A stretch of 64,000 bases of DNA from Rhabditophanes sp. KR3021 (taxonomy: Eukaryota > Nematoda > Chromadorea > Rhabditida > Alloionematidae): NCBI GenBank assembly GCA_963281155.1, contig CAUJLY010000003.1, positions 6,386,001 through 6,450,000 on the forward strand, written 5' to 3'. The translations under genes were made by a program, and so were the position numbers. Positions 1-11,841 of this stretch are shown here, in pieces. The notes under the pieces were generated by a model that saw only the letters and a program-made list of their open reading frames with translations, made no database searches and was not told the origin of the DNA. Within the stretch, counting starts at the first letter, position 1; each line of letters opens with the position of its first letter.

Positions 1-815
1 TATGCAGATGTGTATATTAGCGGAAGTTGAAATTAAATGAATTTTGTATATCGAAAAAGGAGTCAGTTATTATTTTAAAGTAAAAATGAGTCTATGTACG
101 AATTATTATTATGATGTGTTATCTGGAATGGTCGTGCAACTAATCAAGAGCAAAAATTTTATATAAAAATACATTATTTTCATTCATACACACAAATTTT
201 TTTTCATGTATAATATTTATTTCTTGGTTACCAAATGATAATAGTGTCTAAAATAATATCATATATATGTTGGTCGACGACAAATGATGAAAATTACTGT
301 ATAGATGATAGAAGCATCATATAATAGGGTGATATCAAGGAAAAAAACATGAAATAGCGTGCTGCTATTTTGTTGACGCTTAATTTAAAGGAAAAACATC
401 ATTTTCAAGTCAGTGAAGTGTGTTTATTTTGGCGGAAGGGGATGATGAGCAAAAAGATCACTTTCACTTATTGCAAAAATCAAATCACCTTAAATGGTCT
501 CATCTAAAAAGAAGTTATTAAACATTTTAGTAAGTTACATCCAACCCTAGCAAACTTCAAATTGCTCTCGCACAATGAATGTGCTAAGTTGTGGATTAAA
601 TGTGATTTAAATTAAACAATTTGATTTAGAGGACACACAATTTAGATAAAAAGATTACCAAAAATATTAATGATACTCTTGTGTTGATCTTGTATACAAA
701 GAAGCATCTTTATTCAAAAGTCGTTACAGGATGATGATTTTAAAATTTGGAAGAGAAGAATACTTTTGAAATATCTTATTTCATCAGCACTTTTCAACTA
801 AGAATTGTGGATATT
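1..815. other. Upstream region, no confident gene
   Basis: AT-rich sequence with stop codons in all frames. The zinc-finger gene that begins at about 816 belongs to a family (TRIP4/ASC-1) with a longer N-terminal part, so unrecognised upstream exons could lie here. I could not build any with good splice sites. Possible splice or trans-splice acceptors (TTTCATCAG and CAACTAAG) lie just before 816. Confidence 0.4.
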
Positions 816-1766
816 ATGGGAACGAATTTGAAGACTAATTCCGCTTTTAGCAATGCTATTACCACCATCAAGAAGGAAGTTCTACCAGGTTTGTACTTTT
901 TCTTTGTCAACAAAAAGGAGTTTATCTTCCTAGACATAGAGCACGTCATTAAAGTATAAAATATTATTATATTTTGGTGTGTTAAGTTTCTTTTTTGATA
1001 AATATATTTATTTGTAGGAAGGCAAGTATGTGACTGCATGGCAAAAGACCACGACTTGATAAGAAATTGTAGTGGATGTGGTCTTATTGTGTGTCAACAA
1101 CAGGGAAGTGGGCCATGCCTGTTTTGTGGAACCCTCGTCGTATCAAGACAAGAACAAGACATCCTCAATAGCAAGACAAAGGCTGGGGAGGCGTTGTTAA
1201 GAAAGTTGACGAAGCAAGACGTTGCCACAGGTATGTCTATGACTGAAGCTTTGACTAGAGCCATAGAATTTCGAAAACAACTCATTAGTGCAGATACTAA
1301 TAATTCAATTCGCAATAAAGTTCATGATTTACAGGGAGACTACCTAAGTATTGAAAATAACTCCTACTTGTCTAGAGAAGAGAAAAATGAAATTGCATCA
1401 AGAAAGGCAGAACTTGAGATGGCTGCCAAGAAAAAAAAGTCAAAAATTATGGTGGACTTGGATTTCACTGAGGGTGGTTTTAAACAATCAGCTTCACATA
1501 GAAATGAAACTATCGAATTTGGCAAAGATCCTATCATTTTGGATATTCTAAAGACAGCCCACGCCAGAATCTCAAACAAAGAAATAAAAGATGAAAATAT
1601 TTACGAAATAATTCCATCCGACAATTTCTGCCCCATTTATGATGAACAATATTCCGTAGCCAAGTTCGAAACAACCACAAAACTACCAAACATTGTTAGT
1701 ACAACCCAGGTGGCGCCAAACGGCCCAAATAATGTGTTGTATGCAATCGATGGAGTTGAAGATTAG
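816..1766 (+). CDS. trip4: TRIP4/ASC-1-like zinc-finger protein (activating signal cointegrator 1 family)
   Basis: Two exons, 816-888 and 1018-1766, joined in phase across a GGA codon (273 aa). The join makes the block LPGRQVCDCMAKDHDLIRNC, followed by SGCGLIVCQQQGSGPCLFCG. This is the C2HC5-type zinc finger of TRIP4/ASC-1, with paired Cys and the invariant GSGPCLFCGTLV core. In other animals TRIP4 is a scaffold subunit of the ASC-1 complex, acting in transcription co-activation and in ribosome and alkylation quality control with ASCC3. A downstream KIMVDLDF segment near residues 172-180 also resembles the vertebrate protein. The C-terminal ASCH domain is not visible and the protein ends soon after. 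The ATG at 816 is the only in-frame ATG in the first exon after the stop at 741, but an upstream exon cannot be excluded. A poly(A) signal AATAAA lies at 2048-2053. Confidence 0.8.
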
Positions 1767-2863
1767 CCATCCAAAAAGGGGTAAGATTAGACACCTTTGC
1801 CTTGGTATGATATAGAGCTTGGACTTATTTAAAGTAAACAATGTATATATCAACAATCCATATCCACCAATTTTATTCCTTTTTCGTCTAGATCAAGAGG
1901 TAATACCATATTATTTTTATCATTAATGCATAGTGAGTGATAAATGTCAAGACAAAAAGCATTCAATTCGTGTTTGTAAAGCTGTCCAAACAGGTCTCAT
2001 TTTGCTTATTATTGTTTGGTTTTATTATTATTGTTGCTGATGGTGTGAATAAAATTATAACGTACATTTAAAACAAAAAAATAGATGACTAAGCTTTATA
2101 GTTTGATCCACTATTTGTGTTGCACAACAAATAAATAAAAAATCCATGAAACAAAAAACATTTTTTCCTATTGATCGTATGTCTGTGACAACAAAACATC
2201 GAATATTTTTTGTTTATGTTCAATAATAATTATATGTACGTATACACAATTAATGCATAGTCACAAAAAAGAATTAGACGTCACCAACATGTTCTGTTTG
2301 TTGTGGAAAGAGAAGAAGAATGTGCATTACTTTTTGATGTTAACATTTGATGCATTTCCATCAACGGTTGAACATATTCAACAAGTAAATATTATCATAT
2401 ACATATAATGTATTTATTGTATAGTTAGCGACCAATAATCCTAAATATTTGAATATTAACTAGTCACCATCACCATTTCATCGCACCGATCCATTGCCCC
2501 GTCTTGAATATTTTAATAAACCTTTTTTTCTCCCCAACTATGTTGAAAGGGCGAGAGACAAATGTCGCCCAACGACAGCCGCAAAGCAAACGACTCAAAC
2601 GTAGAAAAGTCGTCGGTTGGTTCTTTTTCCAACCAGATGATGTTAAAAAGTATATATCAAAATCATAGATATCACATTTTTATTGCACTTATCACGATTT
2701 TTGACCATCTATTATACATTCTCTATTCATAATTCCCAATCAAAACAATTAATCACCACACCACTCTTAATGCCGCATATCCTTCCATTAACTATTCATC
2801 TTTAACCCTAAATTACATAAACATTAAAGATAAAAACAACAAGATTAAAGCATTTTTATTAAC
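1767..2863. other. Intergenic region between trip4 and rab-30
   Basis: Holds the 3' UTR of the zinc-finger gene with a poly(A) signal at 2048-2053 and the promoter of rab-30. No coding sequence was seen. A less AT-rich stretch at 2541-2640 carries several inverted repeats, entered separately. Confidence 0.5.
2549..2634. other. Cluster of inverted repeats upstream of rab-30 (possible structured RNA or control element)
   Basis: Three perfect short stems lie next to each other: GGGCGA (2549-2554) with TCGCCC (2565-2570), ACGACT (2590-2595) with AGTCGT (2608-2613), and GGTTGG (2615-2620) with CCAACC (2629-2634). CCAAC at 2569-2573 can also pair with GTTGG at 2616-2620. The tract is clearly richer in G and C than its surroundings. 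It lies about 230 nt before the rab-30 start. Function unknown; it could be a non-coding RNA, a 5' leader or a set of protein-binding sites. Confidence 0.3.
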
Positions 2864-3857
2864 ATGGATGATTACAAGTATTTATTTAAAATTTGCTTAG
2901 TTGGATGTTCGGCTGTTGGCAAGACTAGTTTAGTTAGAAAGTTCACACAAGGTTTGTTTTGGCATATTGATGTTTTTTGCAAATTAGTTTAGGTATTTTT
3001 CCTCCAGGTCAGTCAGCTACTATCGGGGTAGACTTTATGATAAAGACAGTTCAAGTTGATGATGAAAAGATAAAGGTAAATATTTTAGTGATGAGTCATT
3101 CTTTTTTTGTTGCTTTATTTATTCAATTCAATTTATTAACTTCGTTTTATTTGTTTAGCTGCAAATATGGGATACAGCAGGTACGCTCTAAAATTACTGG
3201 ATATTGTAGTTGTTTCGAAGAAGGAAAAGTATTAATTTATCGCCTAGTATATAAAAACAGCTAGAAATATGTAAACATGATAATTTGGTCCAATTTCAGG
3301 TCAGGAACGGTTTCGCTCAATCACTCAAAGTTACTATCGTTCTGCACATGCCATAGTCCTAGTTTATGATGTCACTTGCCAACCTTCCTTTGACGCCTTA
3401 CCCGAATGGTTGAGTGAGATTGAACAATACGCAAATAGAAAAGCTTTAAAGATCCTAGTGGGTAATAAAATAGACAAAGAGGATGAACGAGAAATTCCAG
3501 AAAGAATCGGAGGGCATTTTGCAGATTCTAATGAATTTGACTATTTCTTAGAAACATCTGCACTTGATGCGACGAATGTGGAAACTTTGTTTCAGGAAGT
3601 GTCTACCAAACTGACAAGAGACATGAAATTGACAGATGAAAAGTAAGTTCGATTGTTATCTTACATTTGGATTTTGAATTATATAATTTATAGTATTCTA
3701 ATTTATCTTTCATATTTGCAGTTTGCTAACTTATCTTTCGAATTCCTTCATTTATGCTCTATTTTTCAGAGTTATCTATCGAGACAATCACACCTCTGGT
3801 AACATATCACTAGTAGGAAAGGCTACCGCTCAAATAAATACATGTTGTGGAAGATAA
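2864..3857 (+). CDS. rab-30: Rab30-type small GTPase
   Basis: Five exons (2864-2951, 2993-3075, 3159-3180, 3300-3642, 3770-3857) give 207 aa with all phases consistent. Every G motif is present: P-loop GCSAVGKTS near residues 14-22, ATIGVDF switch I, WDTAGQERF switch II, GNKID and ETSA. KFTQGIFPPGQSATIGVDFM is characteristic of Rab30, which acts at the Golgi in secretory and autophagic traffic. The protein ends TCCGR, giving the double cysteine for geranylgeranylation. Length matches the roughly 203-aa vertebrate Rab30. Exon 3 is only 22 nt and intron 1 only 41 nt. The start ATG follows AT-rich leader sequence and opens directly into the GTPase fold. Confidence 0.95.
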
Positions 3858-4719
3858 TTAAAAGAAGTTTGTGCCTGTTTGGTGTTGATGTTGGTGAATA
3901 ATATTAATTAGTGGGATGAAAAGGTACATCTTCCAAAGATAGTGCTAACATGTATGTATTGTGTTAATTTATATCATTAGATAAGAAAAGTTAAGGAGAT
4001 TGTTATCAATTTTTAATATTTTATTCTATCAGCCTTTTACAAAAAAATTTTATAACAAATGGAGAGAGAATTGGAGATGGTTGATTGTGACTATTTTGGA
4101 AAATTTCATAGAGCTGGGAAAAGATTGTTGGCTATTTTATTTATTTGAACAAACCATCTATTATACATATGTACATTTTTCAAAAACTATTATTTAATTT
4201 AACCCTCATTCCCAATTAAACTTAACGCGACCATTGAAAGCTATTTTTTGAATTACCCAAAGACGTCTATTTAGCTAACATTCTATGCATGTTACTCCGT
4301 TAAATAGCTAAATAATAGCTGTGCCTAATTCATATATATTTAGCCATATACAAGGTTTCCGTACATTTTGTGCCTTTTATATTTATTTATTAATACATCA
4401 TCCACTTTGCATATCAAACTTTACATATTTATTTAAAAGAACGATGTACTTTTTAGTTGGTGACTTAGCATATTTAAAACACACATTTTTATACATGTTG
4501 AGGTTAATATCATTTTGGTGTATATAAATATTATTTATTCTAATAATTGTTTTATTCTTCTATACATTACTGCAAAGACAGGAACGCATCCTTGATTAAT
4601 ATCTTTACATACTCATAAATATCTATCATTTCTTTATAAGCAACTTTTAATTAATAGCCAAACTATTTTTAGATTTTAGTAGAACAAACATAAATAGATC
4701 ACCTTTGCTTTACAAAGAA
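3858..4719. other. Intergenic region between rab-30 and the bZIP gene
   Basis: AT-rich, with only short ORFs of random-looking composition (for example 4000-4197 and 4321-4527). No coding or RNA feature was recognised. It should contain the rab-30 3' end and the promoter of the bZIP gene. Confidence 0.4.
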
Positions 4720-5247
4720 ATGCCATCAAAATCAGGTTTAAGAAAAAGAGCAGCCACAAACCCACCAGTCGAGGAGGAAGAAGATGTGCTATCAGAGGAG
4801 TATGCCCTAAAAAGACATCGCAACAATGTTGCAGTCAACAAAACACGCGAAAAACGAAAAGCCGAAATGGGAGAAACAAGTGAAAAGATGGATAAAATAA
4901 GAGCCGAAAATATGGCTTTGGAAAAGTAAGTTAACTTATAAATAATAACTCAAAATGTTATTCTTTACTAATTTAGAAAAGTAGAAACTCTCAAAACAAA
5001 ATTATCAATGCTGAAAGAAATGATGTCAACATATCAGCATCACGAAGATTCCACTAAATCTCCTGCAGCAATCATCAGTAGTGCGCCCTCACCAATACCA
5101 TTAATGAGTCCTATTCAACAAATAAAGATTACCTCTGATGCACCTCATCATTTGCCACAACATCAATATCAACACCAACCACAGCAATACAGATCTGTTC
5201 AAAATTTATCTTCACACAATGCTAATATGGAAGGTTCATTTTATTAG
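4720..5247 (+). CDS. C/EBP-like bZIP transcription factor
   Basis: Two exons, 4720-4925 and 4977-5247 (51-nt intron), give 158 aa. The basic region RHRNNVAVNKTREKRKAEM (about residues 38-56) is the C/EBP DNA-binding signature, in which RNNVAV[RKN]K[ST]R contacts DNA. A leucine-zipper-like heptad series follows across the splice junction (ENMALEKKVETLKTKLSMLKEM). The small size and short N-terminus resemble C. elegans CEBP-2 or vertebrate C/EBP-gamma, which act as dimer partners without their own activation domain. That assignment is inference. The C-terminal 60 residues are rich in His, Gln, Pro and Ser and look disordered. A poly(A) signal lies at 5320-5325. I chose the ATG at 4720 because the frame upstream of it has no other ATG. 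Confidence 0.88.
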
Positions 5248-5675
5248 AAACTTCCTCTTTCTCCTTTTACTTTTTTACTATTTCAACATTTTGTTATTTA
5301 TGTAAATTATCATCAACTTAATAAAAGTATTCACGTCATTTTTATTACATACTTTGTGAATAACATCATATTTTGAAAAGTATAATATGCTTCACTTAAT
5401 ACTTACATATATAAATAAGTCAGTAAAAGGTAACATGGCGAATGTTAGGGACTTTGTTTTTAAGCATTTCTAGTTAATCCGTGTTGTTTTTATTTTACAT
5501 ATAGTACAACAAAACAAATATCATATCAACATGATCTTTGTATTCAACTACGAACTACCAATTCACTAAATTGATTACTACTTAAAACACATGCCCATAT
5601 AACCGTTATATTTTGAGATAATAGACAACATTTATAAAGACAGGAAAGACACACAGAAATCTTATTTTAAACACC
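5248..5675. other. Intergenic region
   Basis: Contains the poly(A) signal of the bZIP gene (5320-5325) and the upstream region of the acyl-CoA dehydrogenase gene. Nothing else was seen. Confidence 0.4.
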
Positions 5676-7654
5676 ATGTTAAGATCAATGCAACATCATT
5701 TGCGGGTTTCAAAGAGTCTGAATTTGGTTAGGTATGTTGGGTGGTAAAATATTACTTATTCGCATTTTTAGGATGACACAAAGTATGTTGGTGAATGGTG
5801 ACAAGAAGTATAAACATGCTAAGACGGGTGGCTTTACGCAGACAGCCCCGGAATTGCATAATCCTTTTACGGAAGATCCCTTACTCGAAAAAACGTTGAG
5901 AAGAATCTTACCTCAAAGATATTATGTCGAAGTTGCTAAGGATTTAGAAAAATTCGGAGATCGTGTTGTTAATGAAATTGATTGTCTGGGCAGATTAGCT
6001 GAACTAAATCCCCCTAAATTAGAACATCAAAATGCGTGGGGGGAACGAGTTGATGAGTTGGTTGTTACTCCAGCTTGGTACAAGTTGAAGGAAATTGCTG
6101 CTGAGGAGGGATTAATTGGGATTGGGTATGATGACAAGTTTCCACCCGAACATCGTCGACTTCATCAATTTGCTAAATTGTATTTGTTTGGACCATCAAG
6201 TGGGTTAGTTACCTGTCCATTGGCAATGACGGATGGTGCAGCTAAGACTATTAAGGAGATGGGGTTAATTGAGCAATTTCCGGAAATGAAAGTTGCTTTT
6301 GACAATTTGACGTCTAGGGATGGAAAGAAAGCCTGGACTTCAGGGCAATGGATGACTGAGAAAATGGGTGGAAGTGATGTTGGTAGTGGAACAGATACTT
6401 ATGCCAGAGATTTAGGAAATGGAAAGGTAATGAGGCATGCATTTACTAATTATAAACTTCTTTTAGTATGCTTTGTCAGGATACAAATGGTTTTCTTCTG
6501 CAATTGATGCTAATATGTGTCTAACACTAGCACGTGTGATAGATAAAGAAGGAAATTCAATTCCTGGATCAAAAGGTTTGTCTCTTTTTTATTTGCCTAT
6601 ACGTGATGAAGGAAACAAATTAAATGGCATCCAAATGGTTCGATTAAAGAATAAACTTGGAACCAGACAACTACCAACAGCTGAACTTTTATTAGATGGG
6701 ACAAAAGCTTTAAAATTATCCGAAGAAGGTAGAGGAATCCCAGGAATATCTAATATGCTGAATGTTACTCGAATTCACAACGCGATGGCATCTGTCTCAT
6801 TTATGAGAAGAATTATTTCATTGGCTAGAGATTATTCAAAGAAGAGAATTGTCTTTGGAAGAGAGCAAAGCGAGTGGCCGCTTCATGTGGCTACAATTGC
6901 TAAATTGGAAGTTGAATGCAGAGCAGGTTTTTTGTTTTTGATGGAAGCTGCTAGATTACTAGGATTATCGGTAAATTATTTTGCATCTTTATTTAACTAA
7001 TTGGTTTAGGAGTCTGGAAAAGCAACTCCAATCGAATTACTAAATTTACGTCTAATTACACCAGTCCTCAAATTATACACTGCCAAAAAATGTGTACCTC
7101 TAATCAGCGAAGGCATCGAATGCTTCGGAGGACAAGGATATATGGAAGATACTGGTCTACCAACAATTCTCCGTGATGCCCAAGTAACTCCAATTTGGGA
7201 GGGCACGACAAACGTACTCAGTTTAGATGTTCTACGAGTATTCGGAAGCAAAGACAACATTTTGGGAGCATTCGAAGACCACATCAATTCTATCCTCCCA
7301 ACTAACTTAACTAACCAAAAATTAGTGGAAGCAAAAGCTAAAATCGAACAGGGGATTGCGGAACTTAAAAAAACTTTACACAAAGTATCCCACAAAAGCA
7401 TTACTCAACCAATGCAAATTGATCTTGGGGCACGTGAAGTAGCTTTAACTATTGGAAACATTTATTGCGGAACTTTACTTCTCCAACAAGCTGCTTCTGA
7501 AGTTGGCACAGATGCCGATATTGAAGTTGTCTCAAGATACGTAAATGAAAAGGATCTTGTCGAATTTAGGCTGGATAATTTCATTAGTGCCAGATCACTC
7601 CAAAATACCGGAATAGTTTTTGAAAACTTCGACAAATTGACATCGAAATTGTAA
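5676..7654 (+). CDS. acdh-11: Acyl-CoA dehydrogenase, ACDH-11/AidB type
   Basis: Four exons (5676-5731, 5772-6426, 6467-6970, 7010-7654) give 619 aa, essentially the length of C. elegans ACDH-11. The AidB-branch landmarks are visible: WTSGQWMTEKMGGSDVG near residues 215-231, the YALSGYKWFSSAID beta-domain, FGREQSEWPLHV, and ECFGGQGYMEDTGLP with IWEGTTNVLSLDVLRVF near the C-terminal third. Family members are FAD flavoproteins. C. elegans ACDH-11 oxidises C11/C12-chain acyl-CoAs and thereby tunes fatty-acid desaturation and heat adaptation; transfer of that role here is inference. Introns are 40-46 nt. The first exon supplies MLRSMQHHLRVSKSLNLVR, a basic, Ser/Leu-rich start that could act as a mitochondrial leader. 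A poly(A) signal lies at 7712-7717. Confidence 0.93.
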
Positions 7655-9022
7655 AGAAAAGAATTCTTTCTATTTATGTATTTTTAATTTGCAGAATACT
7701 TTAATTTTGATAATAAAGTTAGATTACAAAATGTGCATCAAAAAACGTAATGAAGAGAAGAAAAGATGTGGGGTTGATGATATGTGTCCTTTGCCAAAAT
7801 GTATATGTAGTAAGTAAGGTGCAAAAAAGACAAGGATGGTTTATTAAATTAAGCATTAACGCTGTAAAGTACAACTCAGGAGAATCTTGTTTTCTCATGG
7901 CACGCATTGATCAAAAAGCTTATGATATTTTTTGCAAGTCATATCTATTTAACCTATGTACCTTCGCCTTGTCTTTGACTTGTGTACATATTTTTTATAT
8001 TTCCACCACTTCAACTTAAAACATTCAAATTAAGGAGATTAAAATATTCAGCATTTTATAACACATCCATATCCAAAGTTAGTATTACTTGTTTACTGGT
8101 TGATTGTCAATAATAAGGATACCTCTTAACGCACATACACATTTAATACAACGCTAGTGGATGGGAAAAGTTATTTGGGCAAAAAAGTTTTTTCTCTTTT
8201 TGTGTTTGATTTTTGTAACATCTCACATCTAAATACAAGCCTCATTTAAAGCAACTGGCGTGGTGGTGTGCATGTGCACAATAATAAGTTCTGTAGCATA
8301 TTTTGTACAGTTCAGTCCACAATACCTTTCATCCTATTTTTGATGATAAGAGGGTTTCTTTTGTTGGCTAATTAGAGATGCTACGAAATGTAGATCTATT
8401 ACAAGTTTTATTTATTTTTAGCAAAAGATGATTTACGTTAGGTAATGTCTTTTTAATATTTCAAAATTTTAATTTAGGGAGGACTAAAATTTCGACATTC
8501 TATCTTAGTAGTGTTAGATCATCAAAAATTAGACTTTTTAATTGGTTGCGGTCATTTTATAAATATTGATGTTTTAGTTTGTTGATGATATCTATTAATT
8601 GACTTTTAAAATTCAAAGATTACTTCAAAAATGGTTTTTGTGGTATCTTTTTAGGTTTGGTGCATGATGGTTGTTGCGTTAGAGTTCATTTGGCTGCTCA
8701 CTACTTAGGCTTATTTATTCTTATACCTATTTGGATATTATTATTGCCGAATTTATTTGATATTGCGTTGAGTATTATAAACTAATATCTGTTGATGTAC
8801 CGGTTAAAATTATTGGAGTCTGTTATGGTGAGGTGTCAGCTTATAGGATGGCACTTAAATATAAATAAAATAAAATATAACTATAATTTATACTTTGGAA
8901 AATATGGTGTCTTAGTTGTAGGTGTATGTTTTTCATTTGATGTCGATTGTATTATTCTTTGTTACCTTACATATATTTGTTAGCAATTCTAATTTTGCAC
9001 TTTTTCAGGCACAACTTTTGTG
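7655..9022. other. Intergenic region
   Basis: Holds the acdh-11 3' end (poly(A) signal 7712-7717) and the upstream region of the next gene. ORFs at 7750-8019 and 8792-8983 have no recognisable domain or splice context. A strong acceptor TTTTTCAG ends at 9008, 14 nt before the next ATG, and could be a trans-splice site or the end of a leader intron. Confidence 0.4.
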
Positions 9023-10252
9023 ATGGAACCCCAAAAACCAATCATTCCCGCGACCGACAACAACACCAACCAATCTACTCATCAACAGGCAAATAATTGT
9101 GCTACAACTGTGAATTCCATGATGCTACCTAATTCATTTCGAATTAATGAATACTTTCTTCATAACTTTGCTACTAATTTTTTGACGCATCTTAATCAAG
9201 TACCTCGATCTTCTCAACTTACTCCAGTATCTCAACAACTTACTCAAGGATCTCATATTATCCAGGCAACAGCTAATGGAGATTACATTAATGAAAGTCA
9301 TAGAATAGCTTTACTGAGTCAAATTCAATCAAGTGTCAGTCCTGTTTTGGCACTTCCATCGAGAACGAATCTCACTCAAAGCCAAAGGCAGTCTTCTTTG
9401 CCAATCGCCGAAGAAACCAATCTGTCAAAGTTTGTCCTATCGAAGTATCCAGGAGTTAATAAGTCAAAGGAACTAAACAATGAAAGTGTTCAAAAAATTT
9501 TAACTCAAATTGGCAAACCACTCACCAAAAGACAAGAGGCTCCAACCATCAAAAGAAGAAAATTGTGCCCCAAAGAACCTTCTCCGGGTGTCAAAAGAAA
9601 CAAATTTACTAAGGTGGCTCCCACTATGGAAAGAGGTGTATTCAAAATTCCTAACACTCACCCATACTCCTCTTTGCCCAACAGAAATTTGCAATACTCA
9701 AATTATTTAAACTTTCTACCACCATTGCCTGTTAAAAAAGAATTAAAGGCAAATGAGAATATATATGCTTTTCCCTTTCCTAATTCATGTGAATTGCTTG
9801 ATGCATTAAGAGATGGAGACTATACCATTTTGTTTGAAAACTTTATCAATCAAGTTTCCACGGCTTACAAGTTCTCTGAGGAGAAGACGAATGAGTTGAG
9901 AGCTCAGTTTGGGAAGCTGAATGAAGAGTTGAAGAATGTTCCTTTGACACCACCTACTTATGAGGAGTTGTGCAATGTTGGAACAGTTGAACCTGCAGTA
10001 CGCAAATTCCCCGAAGCTTGCCTTGATGAATGGTTGAACTTAAGTGGCCAAGGAATTAATACCTTCCAACAGGTGATTGAATCTTTCATCCGAAATATCA
10101 GACGCTACGCAACATCAGTCAAACGTAAAATGGATACAAATTCAGCATCGCCTCCACCTTCTTTATCCAAATCCACCTCACTCTCACCCAAAAGAACTCA
10201 CAAAAGAAAACCAGATCTTCCTATCAGACTTTCTCCTGAACAAAGACAATAA
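9023..10252 (+). CDS. Unrecognised basic, largely disordered protein with nuclear-localisation-like motifs
   Basis: A single open exon of 409 aa starts at the ATG at 9023, just after an acceptor ending at 9008. No family was recognised. The N-terminal half is rich in Gln, Asn, Ser and Thr and looks disordered. Basic clusters KRRKLCPKEPSPGVKRNKF near residues 176-194 resemble nuclear localisation signals. A probably folded helical part follows (about residues 250-365), beginning NSCELLDALRDGDYTILFENF and containing ACLDEWLNLSGQGINTF. The C-terminus is again Ser/Pro/Lys rich (KRTHKRKP). A chromatin or RNA-related role is possible but is inference from composition only. Additional 5' exons could exist upstream of 9008. 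Confidence 0.7.
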   Translation: MEPQKPIIPATDNNTNQSTHQQANNCATTVNSMMLPNSFRINEYFLHNFATNFLTHLNQVPRSSQLTPVSQQLTQGSHIIQATANGDYINESHRIALLSQIQSSVSPVLALPSRTNLTQSQRQSSLPIAEETNLSKFVLSKYPGVNKSKELNNESVQKILTQIGKPLTKRQEAPTIKRRKLCPKEPSPGVKRNKFTKVAPTMERGVFKIPNTHPYSSLPNRNLQYSNYLNFLPPLPVKKELKANENIYAFPFPNSCELLDALRDGDYTILFENFINQVSTAYKFSEEKTNELRAQFGKLNEELKNVPLTPPTYEELCNVGTVEPAVRKFPEACLDEWLNLSGQGINTFQQVIESFIRNIRRYATSVKRKMDTNSASPPPSLSKSTSLSPKRTHKRKPDLPIRLSPEQRQ

Positions 10253-11841
10253 TGAATAATAATTATATATTATTTGTCCTTTCTTCTCTTAATCATATTA
10301 ATGTAGATGATAATTTTATATCTAAGAATATCATTAACTCTGTCTTCAATATATCTTAACGTTTCCTCCTTGTTATCTAATTTTTAATGTAATATGTCAT
10401 GTTCATTTATTTATCATAAAAGTTCTTTCTCAGGAATGTAGTCTTATTTTACATATTTGCATGTAACTTCGCAAATCTAATCTTTCATTTTATATAGGTT
10501 CAAATGCTTGTTAGTCTATCGAATACCTTTTACCACGCAATTGTGAAATAGCTAAAACAGTTTATGTAAAATAATTGGTCATTGTTATTGAAGAAAAATT
10601 AATAAGCTTTATCTAACAAATGTAACTTACTTTATTGTGGAAGTGTCGTGTATTAAGCACTTAATAAGAAAGAATATACTACTTTGATAAACTACTATTG
10701 TTGAATATAAGCTATCATCTATATATTTGATAGTAACACATGTTAAGGAAATATACATATTGAGTATTTCTATTATGTATTCTATTAATGCATATAACCT
10801 TGTAATATCGGAATAAAAACAGTTTATCTACCTCTTGTATATCAATTATAAATACATTCAGAGAATAGACCTTTCCTATTAACTCCTTTTCAAGTTTCAA
10901 ATAAATGATGGAATTGGTAGTTAAAATATAATACTGTGCTCTAATTGACAAATCAAATTACTCAGTTGAACACAAAACCTTCAAAATAAATGTAGACTGT
11001 AATAATTTCGATGACTCGCTATCTAAATTAATCGAGGTCCTATTTGTTCAAAATGCATCTTCTTTAATATGCCGTATTCGAAATTTAAATGCAAGAAGCG
11101 TTTATTTGTGTGGATTTTATATGAAAAACAAAATTTAAATCACTTAAAATGTACTGACTTTAATTGTCTTTTATTTAAATGAATATATTAATTAAATAGC
11201 TAAAAAGAATAATGATAATATATGTATGCTAATTTATCTAACTTATCATCAGTTTGAATAATAAATGTTCATATATATAGGGATTTGAATTTAGTTGATA
11301 ATTGGAATGTTTAATATGCAAATTATATATTTTTTAATTCTTCCCTCTTAAGCAATTATAATTATAGTCCAGAAACTGGGATATGAATGATACTTAAAAC
11401 AATTGCCAATGAAATTTGATTTTAAAGAATTTAAAGCAAAAGAATCTCCTCTTTGTTGATGTTTGCTTCTGAATTATACTATATTAGATAAATACTTAAA
11501 ATGTTATTATGTACTAACTATATTTGAATATGTAAATATCCAAAATAGACACATTGCATATAGCGTAGCCATAAAGAGGTTTGCATCGTTTTTTAGCTTT
11601 ATCACCGAAAAACAAATAATTATCAAATGTTTAAATAGGGGAAGGTAAATTTTTTAAAGAATTATTAACATAAGGTATTCAATACTTGCTGTGGAGGCAA
11701 AATACTCATAGTTGATATTAACTAATGAATTATTAAGTAACCCTTACTGATGCAATTGTGAGTTCAGTTTGTTTTAACAAAAAGAAAATGAATTTAGATG
11801 AAATGAATTTTATTCATAATGATCATAGCAAGAAAATGAAC
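10253..11841. other. Convergent intergenic region
   Basis: AT-rich region between a plus-strand gene and the 3' end of the minus-strand collagen. TTTATT at about 11808-11813 is the reverse-strand AATAAA of the collagen. No other feature was seen; ORFs at 10715-10951 and 11463-11648 look random. Confidence 0.4.

Noticed and set aside
7750..8019. Plus-strand ORF of 89 codons
   Set aside because: No domain, no splice context, and composition like the surrounding AT-rich DNA.
8792..8983. Short ORF before the basic protein gene
   Set aside because: Random-looking hydrophobic and Tyr-rich translation of AT-rich DNA; the real start follows a splice acceptor at 9008.
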